Assembly (NCBI GenBank): GCA_037178975.1
Contig: JASJZH010000004.1
Span: 10,602,001 to 10,666,000, forward strand
DNA from: Oscheius tipulae
Taxonomy: Eukaryota; Nematoda; Chromadorea; Rhabditida; Rhabditidae
Direction of reading: 5' to 3'
Length of the DNA: 64,000 bases
The position numbers were made by a program, and so were the translations under genes. Of the stretch, positions 45,018 to 55,629 are shown in pieces. Under the pieces are notes generated by a model. That model worked only from the letters and a program-made list of their open reading frames with translations, was not told the DNA's origin and ran no database searches. Numbering within the stretch: position 1 is the stretch's first letter; every line of letters begins with the position of its first letter.

Positions 45018-46833
45018 TCAAAGAAGGGAAAGGATTTGCTGGTCAGCCTGGATGATCTTCTGATGCGTATAGGCAGCACTGTTCTGGGCGACTCTGTCCA
45101 AATAGTATCTGAACACAGTCAATTTTATGTTATTTCCTACACAAAAACACCTATAGTTGACCATGATTCCGAGAGAGTTGCTGATGCCTCTGAAGCTCGT
45201 ATCGGCCAGCCAGTTCAGTCTGTACAGTTCTGCTCCGTTCCGTAGATGGAAATTGGCTTAATTACTGTATTTTTGGAGAAATGGGACCGACGAACCAACT
45301 GGATTGATGGCGAATCCGTTCCGTTTGGACTCGTACAGGTAGCGGGCAGCGAAATGGAGGAGAAGTTCACGAAGAGGCTCCAGCTGGCTGGGGACGATCT
45401 TTTCATTGGAAATGGCCTGGAAAGGGGCAAATTTTGATAGGAAGAGGAATTGACTAACTTGGAGAAGAAGATCTGTCCCCTTCCCGCGAGACAAGCTGCT
45501 TCCAGTAGTTTTGGACAGAAGAGAGAGGATCTTTTCGTTGACGAAATAGTCTGGAACTGTCTCTGTGCCTCTCTCTCTCTCTCTCTCTCTTTATCTCTGC
45601 CTCACCGTCTTTCTGTCTCTATCTCTCTGTCACTCTGCCTTGACAAGACCCACCAAACTCCGAATGTCCCTTCAATCCTCGAATGAGCCAAGACCTGAAG
45701 CCGGGCATAGGCGAGAGAGTCGAGTGTATCTGGACTAATGGGACTTCTCTCGTGATTTGGGCCGCAACCTGCTTGATCAGAAGATTCCCCAGATCAATTC
45801 CGGCCAGTCCTGAGCTTTTTTTGATCAACCAACAAATTGTGAAATGTTCACACCTTTTTGCGTAGAAGTGATGGAATAGTAGATAGCCGTCGTCTGTTCG
45901 TCCTCTGACCCACTGCTAGCCCTTCCACTGACGATTTCCTGTACACTGTCCCCGATTTTCTTCATCAAAGCCACATGGATCATGACCAATGGCTCCCGGG
46001 GCATGGCCTCGTGTGTGAAGTAGAAGCATCGCCGGAGAGGACCAATCCTGGTTCGGAAGTCGACAAGACCGCGGACGGGATGAACTGCCTCGTATTCGGC
46101 TATCTACCGACAGTGATAAAGACAGTGTCTTTTGGAAGAGACTCATACCTTGTGCAAAATGTCTCCAGGACTCTGCCATGTGAGTCGATTCAGTTTCAGA
46201 TTCGAGAGGCAGAACCAAGTGGTGAGAAGATCTCGGGCCGATTCCTCGAGACGTCGGAGAGAGGACACTAGCTGCTTGTCTCCGGTAGTCTTGATCAGGG
46301 CCTGGAAGACGGATTTAGTTTAGAGACAGAGAGAGAGAGAGACAGAAAGTCAGAGAGACAGTGAGAGAAGCTGGTCGACTCACCAAAAGATCCGCTCTCA
46401 TCTCACACACAAGTTTAATTCCGTTCATTTGGTTACCGACACTACGAAGTAGATGGTAATGCACTGGACAGCTGGCTGCTTGTACCTCATGTACCATGGC
46501 TGGATTCTGCTGAGCACGTAAAACGATTTCTCAAAAAAGCAACCTTTGAGTAGAGATGAATAGCATTGGTCAAAGCCTCGTGTCGAACTCCACAATCCTG
46601 TGCCAACTTGGTTAAAAGTCCTGTCCTGGAGGCCTCATTTCCGTTCCGGTACTCTTGAATAACTACCTTGGCGGCAACCTAAAAAAAAGTTGAGGTCAAA
46701 AATGCAATTTGTACCTCACGCTGAGTCGGTCGGGGTCCTTATCCAGGCCGAAGAAGACATCTTGGATGCCACTGGACAGGGAACGGAGAAAACTGCTACA
46801 CGGCCTGATATTTTGGAATGGCCGGAGCAGCAT
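45018..46833 (-). CDS. mlcd-1: Malonyl-CoA decarboxylase, mitochondrial
   Basis: Converts malonyl-CoA to acetyl-CoA and CO2, thereby relieving inhibition of fatty-acid import. Ten exons total 1356 nt, 451 aa. Exon 1 (46720-46833) encodes a basic, Ser-rich presequence (MLLRPFQNIRPCSSFLRSLS). The body matches the family: VHEVQAASCPVHYHLLRSVG, EMRADLL, WQSPGDILHKI, YEAVHPVRGLVDFRTRIGPL, GIDLGNLLIKQV, STLSPMPGF (catalytic Ser region), PVANFHLRNGAEL (catalytic His region), NWLADTSFRGIS and VNYRYYLD. It ends QILSLL without the peroxisomal SKL tail of the mammalian enzyme. Phase requires a GC donor (CAAG|GC) at about 45638 and one TTAAG acceptor at about 45257. Confidence 0.93.
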
Positions 46834-48076
46834 TTTGACTGAATCACCTAAATTGGTCCTAAATTGATAAGACTTTGAGGCAGAAGATCAGTGAGAGACA
46901 GAGACAGTACATATCCACCCCGTTCTGAGCTTTGTCGCGAGGTTTTCGCCAAAACAATTTTTTCAAGACTTTTGATGTTTTTCAAAGTTGTAGCCTTTCT
47001 GTTCTACAACTTTGTTGAACATAGCGAATCATTTTTTTCAATAGACACGCCGAAAACTTGCCTTTAATGTGAAACAGCGCTTGCAGTGGAGTTTTGGCAA
47101 GCCTGTTCTTTATTTTAGTTTTTGTAAACAACTTTGTTGCTTTGGAACATTGCTTCTCGTCCGTGGAAGACAGGAAACCTGGCAGGGAAAGACTAAGACA
47201 GAGAGTCAGAGAGATAGACAGATAGACAGAGTAGTATAGAGACAGATAGAGACATAAAGACAGAAATACTGAAAATACAGGAAAAGAAACCAGTGAAAAA
47301 ATTTGAATTGCCGCCTGTCTCTGCGATTTGTGGCGCGAAAAGAACTAGACCTTTAGCCAGATTTTAGGATTTAGAGCGTTTTCTTCCCTTTTCTCGGCCT
47401 GTTTTATCGATTTTTTTGGGTTTTTTTGTCGAAACGTGTTATAAATAGAAAGAAAATGGAAATATACTTTCGTCCCACGAAAATGTCGAAGGCGCGCTGT
47501 TTACAAGCCCGCCCTAATCGTGCCTCAGCTCTCATTCCTCGCATTTCATTCTCCTCTCTCTTTTTGGCCTATTTTCTCCCTCCTTTCACTTTGAAAACGT
47601 TTTTACGACGAATTGGAAGCCTTAGATTGGTCATTTCGTGAAATTCAATTTTCATAAATTGCTGAAGAAGAATCGAGAGGTTTCTTACTGAAAGCACTGG
47701 TTTTTCTGACATTTACTATGTTGCTAGCCCTTTCTTTAGCATGTTTCTTGGAGAAGAGAAATAAAAAAGGGTTATTTTAAGGTTAGAAGTGTCAGAACTT
47801 CAGTTTTTGCCCGTTTCGTTGATTACTACCTTGATCAGCTGTTTTATCGCTCGTACTTCGATTTCCCTTGACACTAGATCTTGTAAACACGTTCCTTTGT
47901 CGAAAAACAAGGTCTCTGCAAAATCTAAGACGTATTTTCATGTTATTTTCCCCCTACTAGCCATCCATTTTCATCTACTGGAAGGTGAGAGCTGTCACGC
48001 TGCTCTTTTGACTCTCAATGTCTCCCTTTCGTGTTTTTCCTCAACAAATTCTATTTTCCAGGTAATACACGTGACG
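46834..48076. other. Shared upstream region of malonyl-CoA decarboxylase and IDH3 gamma
   Basis: A divergent promoter region of about 1.2 kb. It contains palindromic element copy 6 (about 46970-47030), an AGACAGAT-type microsatellite (about 47195-47280), and a TTTTCCAG acceptor at about 48053-48060 that probably receives a spliced leader or a 5'UTR exon. A CACGTG E-box lies at about 48068. Confidence 0.5.
46970..47030. repeat. Dispersed palindromic element, copy 6
   Basis: GATGTTTTTCAAAGTTGTAG, a 10-nt spacer, then CTACAACTTTGTTGAACAT. This is the best match to the family consensus and has a 10-bp perfect core stem. Confidence 0.78.
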
Positions 48077-49596
48077 ATGGCGGCCACCAAGTCATTAGCA
48101 CTGTCCACGATGCGTGGAGTCCTCGGACAGAAGGCCATGATGGCCACGGCGACCGCAGCTGACCCCGAGATGGTCCGATTTCGTTCGCCGGTCATGCGTC
48201 ATGCTCAGGTGAGCTTTTTATCCCGCAAATTCTAGACATCCACAAATTGTAGGCCAGTCTAGCTCGCTATGGAGGACGCCACAATGTGACAGTGCTGCCA
48301 GGAGATGGTATCGGCCCGGAGATGATTGCTCACGTCGAGAAGATCTTCCAATTCGCGCAGGTGCCTGTGGATTTCGAGGCTGTCAGCCTCACGAGCCAGC
48401 AGAACACGGAGGAGGATCTGGACCAGGCCATCATCGCCATCAAGAGGAATGGCGTGGCACTCAAGGGCAACATTGAGACCAAGTTCGATGATCCACTCTT
48501 CAAGTCACGAAACATGGAACTCCGTCGCCAACTCGATCTCTTCGCCAATGTGCTCCATTGTGCCTCGATCCCGACGATTCCGAGCCGACACAAGGGCATC
48601 GACATGATCATCATTCGCGAGAACACCGAGGGCGAATATTCGGGGCTGGAGCACACCGCGACACCGGGAGTGGTGGAGAGCCTGAAAATTGTGACGAGGG
48701 ACAAGATTGAGCGCGTCTCGCGCTTCGCCTTCCAGTATGCCGTCAAATACAACAGGAAGAAGGTTACCGCCGTCCACAAGGCCAATATTCAGAAGCTCGG
48801 AGACGGTCTCTTCCTCAAGGTATCCCTCCGCTTCCCCCTAAAACTCGACGCTGAATTCCAGATTTGCAAAGAGATCGCCGAGAGGGAATACCCAGAGATT
48901 AAGTTCGACTCGATGATCGTCGACAACGCCTCGATGCAGCTCGTGGCGAAGCCACAGCAGTTTGACATCATGCTGATGCCGAATCTCTACGGCAATATCA
49001 TTTCCAACATTGCCTGCGGCCTCGTGGGAGGTCCCGGTCTCGTCAGTGGAGTCAACATCGGACAGAAGTATGCCGTCTTTGAAACGGTGAGGGTGTTTTG
49101 GCCTGTTTCTGGATCTCCAGGTTGAGTTTGGCCTTGCTTATCCTGCCTCTTGAACCCTTTGTCCGATCGTCTGTGTCCAATCATTTTATCTAGATCGGCT
49201 ACTGACCATAGGCTTTTCTTCAAGGTTACCAATCTGTCCAGCCGGTCTTTGTAGCGCGATGTTTACAAGCCTGGCGTGAACAGTTGGGACCGATTTCATC
49301 CTCTTTTACTATGTCACACGCTCATTTTTCAGGGAACCCGCAATACTGGAACCTCGCTGACCGGCCAGGACATTGCCAATCCTACTGCCTTCATCCGCGC
49401 CGCCGTCGACATGCTCCGTTACCTCGGGCTGGACGAGCACGCCGACATGATCTCCGATGCCCTCTACCGGACACTGGTCGAGAAGAGAGTTCACACGAAG
49501 GACATTGGTGGCAGCGCCAAGGCTTCTGAGCTCGTCGACGTCGTCTTGGAGTACCTCGAGAAGGACATGGTCGAGAAGAAATGGCGTCTAAAGTAG
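48077..49596 (+). CDS. idhg-1: NAD-isocitrate dehydrogenase 3, gamma-type subunit (mitochondrial)
   Basis: A regulatory subunit of the TCA-cycle NAD-dependent isocitrate dehydrogenase. Four exons: 48077-48208, 48253-48818, one from about 48862 to 49087, and the last from about 49333 to 49596. The start [19 protein letters not shown] is a mitochondrial presequence. The family motifs are [80 protein letters not shown] and [24 protein letters not shown] and RNTG favour the gamma subunit over alpha or beta. PolyA signal at 49842-49847. The next gene begins about 100 nt later, suggesting a shared polycistronic transcript. Confidence 0.9.
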
Positions 49597-49841
49597 TCTT
49601 ATTTAGGCTTACCCCTTCGTTTACATATGCTTTATATAGTAGGCTAGTTTTTCTATCTCACGACTTGCATATTTTAGTCAGAATCCATCCCAGTTGTTTC
49701 CTTTTACTACCTGTGACAGATCCGATCTTCTCTGTATACTTCCTCTTCCTGTTGTGACTACCATTTTACCATAAATTCCGTCTTAAAAACGCCCACCCCA
49801 CAAGTTGAGCTTAGGTAGAGTACTAGTGTCCCCCTCCAGTG

Positions 49842-49957
49842 AATAAAGCAACTCATTTTGTGGTCATTTTGCCCGATTTGTGCGGTTCCCGGACCGTTTT
49901 ATATCTCTAGATTTCATTTTTGTACCATTTTTATATGCAGTTTCAGAAGATCCGAAA
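49842..49957 (+). promoter_or_regulatory. Operon-like intercistronic region
   Basis: AATAAA at 49842-49847 is followed 99 nt later by a splice acceptor (ATGCAGTTTCAG, ending 49946) and, 12 nt after that, by the cofilin ATG. The stretch between is T-rich. About 100 nt between polyA signal and acceptor is the classical spacing for SL2-type trans-splicing in nematode operons. Confidence 0.6.
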
Positions 49958-51162
49958 ATGTCGTCTTCCGGCGTAATCGTCAACCCGGACGTCCAGTCCA
50001 CCTTCCAGAAGCTCAGTGAGGGAAAGAAGGAATTCCGCTACATTATCTTCAAGATTGAGGTGGGGTTTTGTTCTCCTGCTATAAACCATGCTGCCTGTTG
50101 AGTTCATCTTGGTGGCGAGTTTTATAATTCGTCCCTCGTTTTTATTCTCACTCTCCTTCCTAAGGCGAAATAGCCAAGTTTGTCGTAGCTTGCTCTGTCC
50201 CCTTCTCTTTTTTGCTGCCATAGGTACCTCCCGTTCTGGTATAATCTGATTGATTCACCCCTTATACCTCTTTTGACCGTTCATTTCATTTTGTTAGTGA
50301 AAAAAAACCGTAAAAAGTACACTTGTTGAGATTTTGCTGTCTTCTGTCCTTCTTCTTTCATCATATAGAACAGATTTCTGGTCAGCACGGATACCTATTT
50401 CTGAAAATTCGGCTCATCTCTTCTAGTCCAGCAGGGGTCAGTTGGATCTCCGTCAACAAAAACTCTGACTGGTGAATGGTGAATGATTATCCTGTGCCTT
50501 GTTAGGGTTCTTTCTCATCCAGGCCTCCTCTTGTTGGTAGAACCCCAGCAAGTTCGATTCCGTTCTTTTCTGACCCAATTTAAGTCTAACTGAAGTCTCT
50601 GGGACTCCGACATTTCCCTGTTTTGTTACTAATCTTCTCATTTCCAGGAACGCGAAGTTATTGTCGAGTCGGCCGTCACACAGGAGGATCTCGGTCTCTC
50701 CGGCGACGACTACGACGACTCTTCCAAGGTCGCCTTCGAGAAGTTCGTCTCCGACATCAAGGTATGTTTTTTCTATAAAAATTTACCATTTTTTTGGTTT
50801 AAAGCCACCGATTCCTATCAAAATCACTCGTTCAGGCTCGCACGGACAACTACAGCGACTGTCGCTATGCCGTCTTCGACTTCAAGTTCACCACCACGCG
50901 CGTCGGCGCCGGCACCTCGAAGATGGACAAAATCGTCTTCCTCCAGGTCTGTCCCGATGGTGCCCCGATCAAGAAGAAGATGGTCTACGCCTCTTCTGCT
51001 TCGGCCATCAAGACGGCTCTCGGAACCGGCAAAATCCTTCAGTTCCAGGTATTTTGAGCCTATTTTTATCCTAAAAATGACGAAAAATAGATCTCTGACG
51101 AGAGCGAGATGGCCCACAAGGAGCTACTGAGCAAGCTGGCCGAGAAGTACGGCGACAACTGA
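49958..51162 (+). CDS. unc-60: ADF/cofilin (UNC-60A type)
   Basis: Actin-depolymerising factor that severs and disassembles filaments. Four exons encode MSSSGVIVNPDVQSTFQKLS, KKEFRYIIFKIE, an EDLGLSGDDYDDSSKVAFEK segment, CRYAVFDFKFTTTRVGAGTS (exon 3), KMDKIVFLQVCPDGAPIKKK with MVYASSASAIK, and the end ESEMAHKELLSKLAEKYGDN. It is close to the non-muscle isoform UNC-60A of C. elegans. In C. elegans the muscle isoform UNC-60B is spliced from the same locus; no exons for it are visible downstream to 51889 or inside the 590-nt first intron. PolyA signal at 51308-51313. Confidence 0.93.
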
Positions 51163-51889
51163 AGCCTTTCTCTTCTCCCAATCTCCAATGGTGACCTTAT
51201 CGTTTTAATTTGCTATGTGTCTAAGGGTTGTGTACTGTTCACTAAGGTTAAAATTCCCCTCCCGGTTTTTCTCACTTATTTTGCATTCTTTCCCTCAGTA
51301 ATTTATAAATAAAGTAAGCTTGTGTTTTTCTTGTCCGTTTGGGCTTTCGATGTGCGTCTTTTTGGTCAAAAGAGATGCTCTACAGTTAGTTTGTAAAGAC
51401 ACGCAATATTTAGTGGCATCGGAGCTCTACTTTTGGTCATTTTTGGCTCGGTGGATCTGTTTCCATCATTTTGAAGCCTTTTGCGAGCTCTGAGCCAACT
51501 CTAAGAAAGTTGGTACCTGTGGCTAGGAAAGAATTGCGTTTTGTTCGGTTTTATTCATTTTGCGTCGTTCGTATAGCTCCAGTAGATGCTCTTGTAATAA
51601 TGACTTTTATTCTAATTTGTACTGCAGAGCGTTCTTCTGCTCTCAGAATCCGAAAGAGCTGAAGAAAGTCCAGAGAAGATCCACCCTTTTCCCCGAAATT
51701 TTCTCGATTCTTTGCACCTGGATTTCACCTTGAACCAGTCTGCAGACTGCTGCCGTCGGCGCAGCCTAAAATTCCGTGGCAACTACGCAACACTTCCGAT
51801 AGCCAAGCCAAGGTTACTTATCCCGCCCGTATAAAAATCGACCCGACCGTGGGCTTTTTCATACCCGCCACTCCCTCTGTCTCCTAAAG
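51163..51889. other. Intergenic region with collagen promoter
   Basis: The cofilin 3'UTR ends near 51330. The rest has no gene. A TATAAAA box (51830-51836) lies about 55 nt before the collagen ATG. A GCTGCCGTCGGC motif near 51750 resembles one at 13111. Confidence 0.5.
51830..51836 (+). promoter_or_regulatory. TATA box of cuticle collagen 1
   Basis: TATAAAA in a GC-rich context, about 54-60 nt upstream of the ATG. Confidence 0.6.
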
Positions 51890-53076
51890 ATGGAGATCCA
51901 CCACAGAATCAAGGTCTCTTAACTTATTCGACGGTTTTTGATCTACTAAATCTCTAGGCCTATAGAATTGTGGCCTATGTCGCCTTCAGCTTCTCTGTCA
52001 TTGCCCTAATGTCCGTTTGTGTCTCTCTGCCAATGATGTACAACTTTACGCATCACATTAAGAATGTGATGGAGAGTGATGTCAACTTCTGTAGGGTAAG
52101 TTTGGGCTAGTCAGAGAGAGGGACAGTGACAGAGACTTACACTTACAGAGACAGGGATAGAGAGAGAGAGAGTGAGATAGGGAAAGAAACTGATAATACC
52201 CGTCTTTTTCAGGCCTCCTCAATTGATATCGCTCGATCTGTTGTCCTTCTCACAGAAGCTTCTAAAGCCAACAACAGGACAGGTCGTCAAGCTGGCTATG
52301 ATTCCGGTAACAGTGCTCCTTCTGGTGGTCACTGTTCCGAGTGCTGCCTTCCTGGAAAAGCCGGTCCCAAGGGACTCAATGGTCGTCCAGGAAAGCCCGG
52401 CAAGACTGGAACTCCCGGACTGCCGGGAAATCCTGGCAAGCCACCCAGTCAGCCTTGTGAACCTGTCACGCCTCCCCCCTGTCGACCCTGTCCCAGAGGA
52501 CCTCCCGGTCCTCCTGGACGTCCAGGACCGCCTGGAGACAAGGGCTACGATGGAGAGGATGGAATCCCTGGCAAGGACGGTTTCCCCGGCTATCCTGGAG
52601 GTAAAGGACCATGTGGAAGACCCGGACGACCGGGAGATGCTGGTCCGCCGGGCAAGCCTGGAAAAGATGCTGAAGGTGGAAGAATTGAGCCTGGAAGAAC
52701 TGGACCAAGAGGGGAAGCAGGACCGAGGGGACCGGCCGGAAGAAGTGGACATCCTGGACAGCCTGGAAATAGAGGTAGGGTCAGCGACAGTCTCTGCCTC
52801 CCTGTTTCTCTGTCTCTCTGTCTCTCTGTCTCTCTGTCTTTCTGCCTATCAGCCTCTCTGTATCTCTGTCTCTTTGTCTCGCTGTCACAGTCCACACTTC
52901 CAGGGCCTCCCGGACCTAAAGGGCCTTCCGGAGCTTCCGGTCACTCTGGAAGAGATGGTCAGCCTGGCCACCCTGGCGAGAATGGAACAGCCGGAGGCCG
53001 AGGAGAGAAAGGAATCTGTCCCAAGTACTGTGCCGCCGACGGAGGAGTCTTTTTTGAGGATGGAGTTCGTCGCTAG
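51890..53076 (+). CDS. Cuticle collagen 1
   Basis: A secreted structural protein of the nematode cuticle. Four exons. The N-terminus MEIHHRIK continues AYRIVAYVAFSFSVIALMSV into the nematode cuticle-collagen N-terminal (signal-anchor) domain, then HHIKNVMESDVNFCR. A RTGR site before QAGYD fits subtilisin-type processing. Gly-X-Y blocks follow, interrupted by Cys clusters (CSECC, CEPVTPPPCRPC) that flank triple helices and make disulphide cross-links. The end KGICPKYCAADGGVFFEDGV resembles the body-shape collagens of the DPY-17/SQT type. The intron at about 52777-52902 is a GTCTCT microsatellite. PolyA signal (about 53094) faces that of the convergent collagen 2. Confidence 0.92.
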
Positions 53077-53093
53077 AAACAGAACATAGATGC

Positions 53094-53108
53094 AATAAAT
53101 AGTTTATT
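53094..53108. terminator. Face-to-face polyadenylation signals of two convergent collagens
   Basis: AATAAA on the plus strand (about 53094-53099) and AATAAA on the minus strand (TTTATT at 53103-53108) lie 3 nt apart, in a 39-nt gap between the two stop codons. Confidence 0.75.
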
Positions 53109-53115
53109 GAGAAGC

Positions 53116-55154
53116 TTAGGCACGACGGTAGCCGGAGCTGGCGCTCTGGACGGGGGCGTTGCCGTTTCTCTTGGGACAGGGGCAGTACTCGGCGTCCTTT
53201 CCGGGCTCTCCCTGGAATATTTGAGAATGAGTATGAGTACATAGTTAGAAAGATAGAGTCAACCACAGAGTCCTGTTCTAGTTCTTCCCCCTAGAGAGTC
53301 ACAAAATATGCGTCAAGTAATGTGCTCAGCTGAACTGACTAATGACAGTCTTAGCTCTTTTGGAAGATCAGAACATATCCAATGGTTACAAGAGTCAGAA
53401 TCTCTCTACACGGTAGTTTTGTTGTTCAGAGAGGCGTAACAGTCAGTCAGGATGAGAGACAGACACAAGTCAAGGGTTCTACAGAAAGTTCACGGTCAGT
53501 TCAGTAGTTCAAAGAGACATGGTGGTCTACCAAGACTTTCAGAGAGACGAGAGTCAGGAGTTTTTGAATAAGTCACTTTCACACAGTCTAGAGTCAACCT
53601 ATACTCACCTCCTCTCCAGCCTCTCCAGCATTTCCCTGAGCTCCATCCTCTCCCTTGTCTCCCATAGGTCCACGCTCTCCAGGAGCTCCGGGCTGTCCGG
53701 CGGCGCCAGTGTCTCCACGAGCTCCCTCGTCTCCCTTTTCTCCGGGGGCTCCAGGAGTTCCCTTCTGTCCAGGAAGACCAATCTGGTGCTCGACATCCTC
53801 TCCAGGCTCTCCCTGAGGTCCTTCCTCTCCAGCTGGTCCCGGAGGACCAAGAGGTCCAATGGTTCCAGGGAATCCGGGGGATCCATCGCGTCCAGGCATG
53901 GCAGCCTGTCCACGAGCTCCGCGCATACCACGAGGTCCGGGTTTGCCCTGGGGTCCGGCAGGTCCGATGGGTCCAGCGGGGCAGTTGAAGCAGCCATCGT
54001 ACTGCTGAGTTTGGGCCTTGGCATCCTCAGCATCGAGACCGTCGTGACCGGGAATACCGGGGATTCCGTCGGGTCCATCGTGTCCAGCCTCTCCTTTAGG
54101 TCCAGCAGGTCCAGCGGGGCAGGTGTTGTCGGCCTTGCAGTTGCAGTTGCCACCAGGTCCATTGGGAGAAGGAGAGTCATTGAATCCAGGGTTGAGGCTC
54201 GGGGGAATTCCGACCTGTCCAGGGATGTTGGGGTGACCGCCATTTCCTCCGACGGGGTTGTGAGGTCCGCTGGCGTCGCCGGTAGGGTAGGCCTGGTCGC
54301 CGAAGCCTCCAGGTCCCTGAGGACCCTGAGGTCCAGAGGGGAAACCACCACGGGGAGCGGCAGCTCCGTAGCCCCCGTAGGACTGACGACGGACACGGGC
54401 GAACTTGTTCATGTCGGTCCAAAGAGAATCGGTCTGGGTCTGGAAGATTGTGGGATTAGGAACTGTCAGAAACTGTTAGGACCAGCTACAGTATCCAACT
54501 TTTTACAGTAACCCTTCCACGGGAATGATAGCGAACAATCTCATACTTACTCTGTACTGTCGATTACCTAAGAGATCCGTAACTCTGTACTCTCTACAAC
54601 TATCTACAGTAATACCGACTAGCTCGGTAGATACAAAGTAGGAATGAGTATGAGTAATAGTGTGTGACTTACAAACACCCTATGGTTACAGTAATTCATA
54701 GAGGATAGCCTCAGAATTGGACAGAGAACGAGTACAGTGTGTCTAGAGTTAGAGTCTACAGTGCTCTGGTCCGTTTGGGAACTACAGTTACCTAAACTCC
54801 TTCTCTCTCAAGGATACGGTTATCAGTCCATATTCAGAATTCTGAACTCCAGAATCACCTACAGTAATCTAAAGAAATGCGTTCCTGGCTCGTGAATCGA
54901 GCGTTACAGTAACCCGATAGAACTAGGACTTTTCGAAGATACCGCCCAATCTATGGATCCTACAGTAATCCAAGAGAGCCCCGTAAATTCGAGCTACAAA
55001 AAAACCAGAAACAAACCTTCCAGGACTCCATCTCAGTCTCGAGCTCAACGTAGATGCTGTTGACCTCCTGGAGGATCATGGGGAAGGAGATGATAGTAGC
55101 CAGGAGGGCGAAGCCTCCGAGGGCAATGGCCAGACCGGCCGCTGTGCTAGACAT
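53116..55154 (-). CDS. Cuticle collagen 2 (minus strand)
   Basis: Three exons. Exon 1 (55154 to about 55017) encodes MSSTAAGLAIALGGFALLAT and continues to NSIYVELETEMESWK, the nematode collagen N-terminal domain. After a 576-nt intron, exon 2 opens TQTDSLWTDMNKFARVRRQS, with an RVRR furin-like site, and carries the long Gly-X-Y domain with short Cys breaks (CNCKADNTC, CFNC). The last exon ends GEPGKDAEYCPCPKRN and SGYRRA. The TATATA box (55193-55198) is 39 nt from the ATG. The first intron contains a striking TACAGT repeat series. It converges on collagen 1. Long open frames on the opposite strand are shadows of the Gly-X-Y repeat. Confidence 0.92.
54441..55016 (-). repeat. Collagen 2 intron 1 with regularly spaced TACAGT(AAT) motifs
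   Basis: On the plus strand TACAGT occurs about ten times between 54486 and 54967, all in the same orientation, often as TACAGTAAT or TACAGTAACC. On the transcribed (minus) strand this reads ATTACTGTA. Spacing is irregular, 20-100 nt. Confidence 0.7.
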
Positions 55155-55629
55155 GATCAGTCGGAATAAGACTGGATGCCCTTGTCCAGTCTTATATAGT
55201 GATGAGGGCGACCTAGATCGCGACGATGGATATGCAAAACAAAGAAAGAGGAGAGAGATATGATGAAGCGGACGAGATAACCGGGTCCTTGACTGCCTTG
55301 GATCGGGATAGGAAAGTGCAATCATATATATTTGGGGAAAATGTAGAGGGAGAGACAGAGAGACAAGGAGACAGACTATACCCGATACTCTCAAAATATC
55401 AATTACTATTTGACCAGCCTCGCTCCTAAGTTCCGATACAAACTAAGGAACATTTTCTTAGTTGTTTTTGAGTAGGCATAGTTTTCAAAACGACAAAGAT
55501 GATGTTACGTTAGATTTATTCACATAATCTTACGTTACGTTATCACATTCTAGTTAGTTGGTGGGCAAACTACTATCAAATGGTTTATGTATGAAAAGGT
55601 TAATAAAACTTAGCAAGAAATCCATGTCA
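55155..55629. other. Spacer between collagen 2 and the RING gene
   Basis: Holds the collagen 2 TATA box. No further gene seen. Confidence 0.4.

Noticed and set aside
52219..52752. 177-aa minus-strand open frame
   Set aside because: Antisense shadow of collagen 1, with the same Ser/Arg bias.
53519..54511. 330-aa plus-strand open frame
   Set aside because: It is antisense to the Gly-X-Y exon of collagen 2. Ser/Arg-rich composition and lack of stops follow from the complementary codon repeat.
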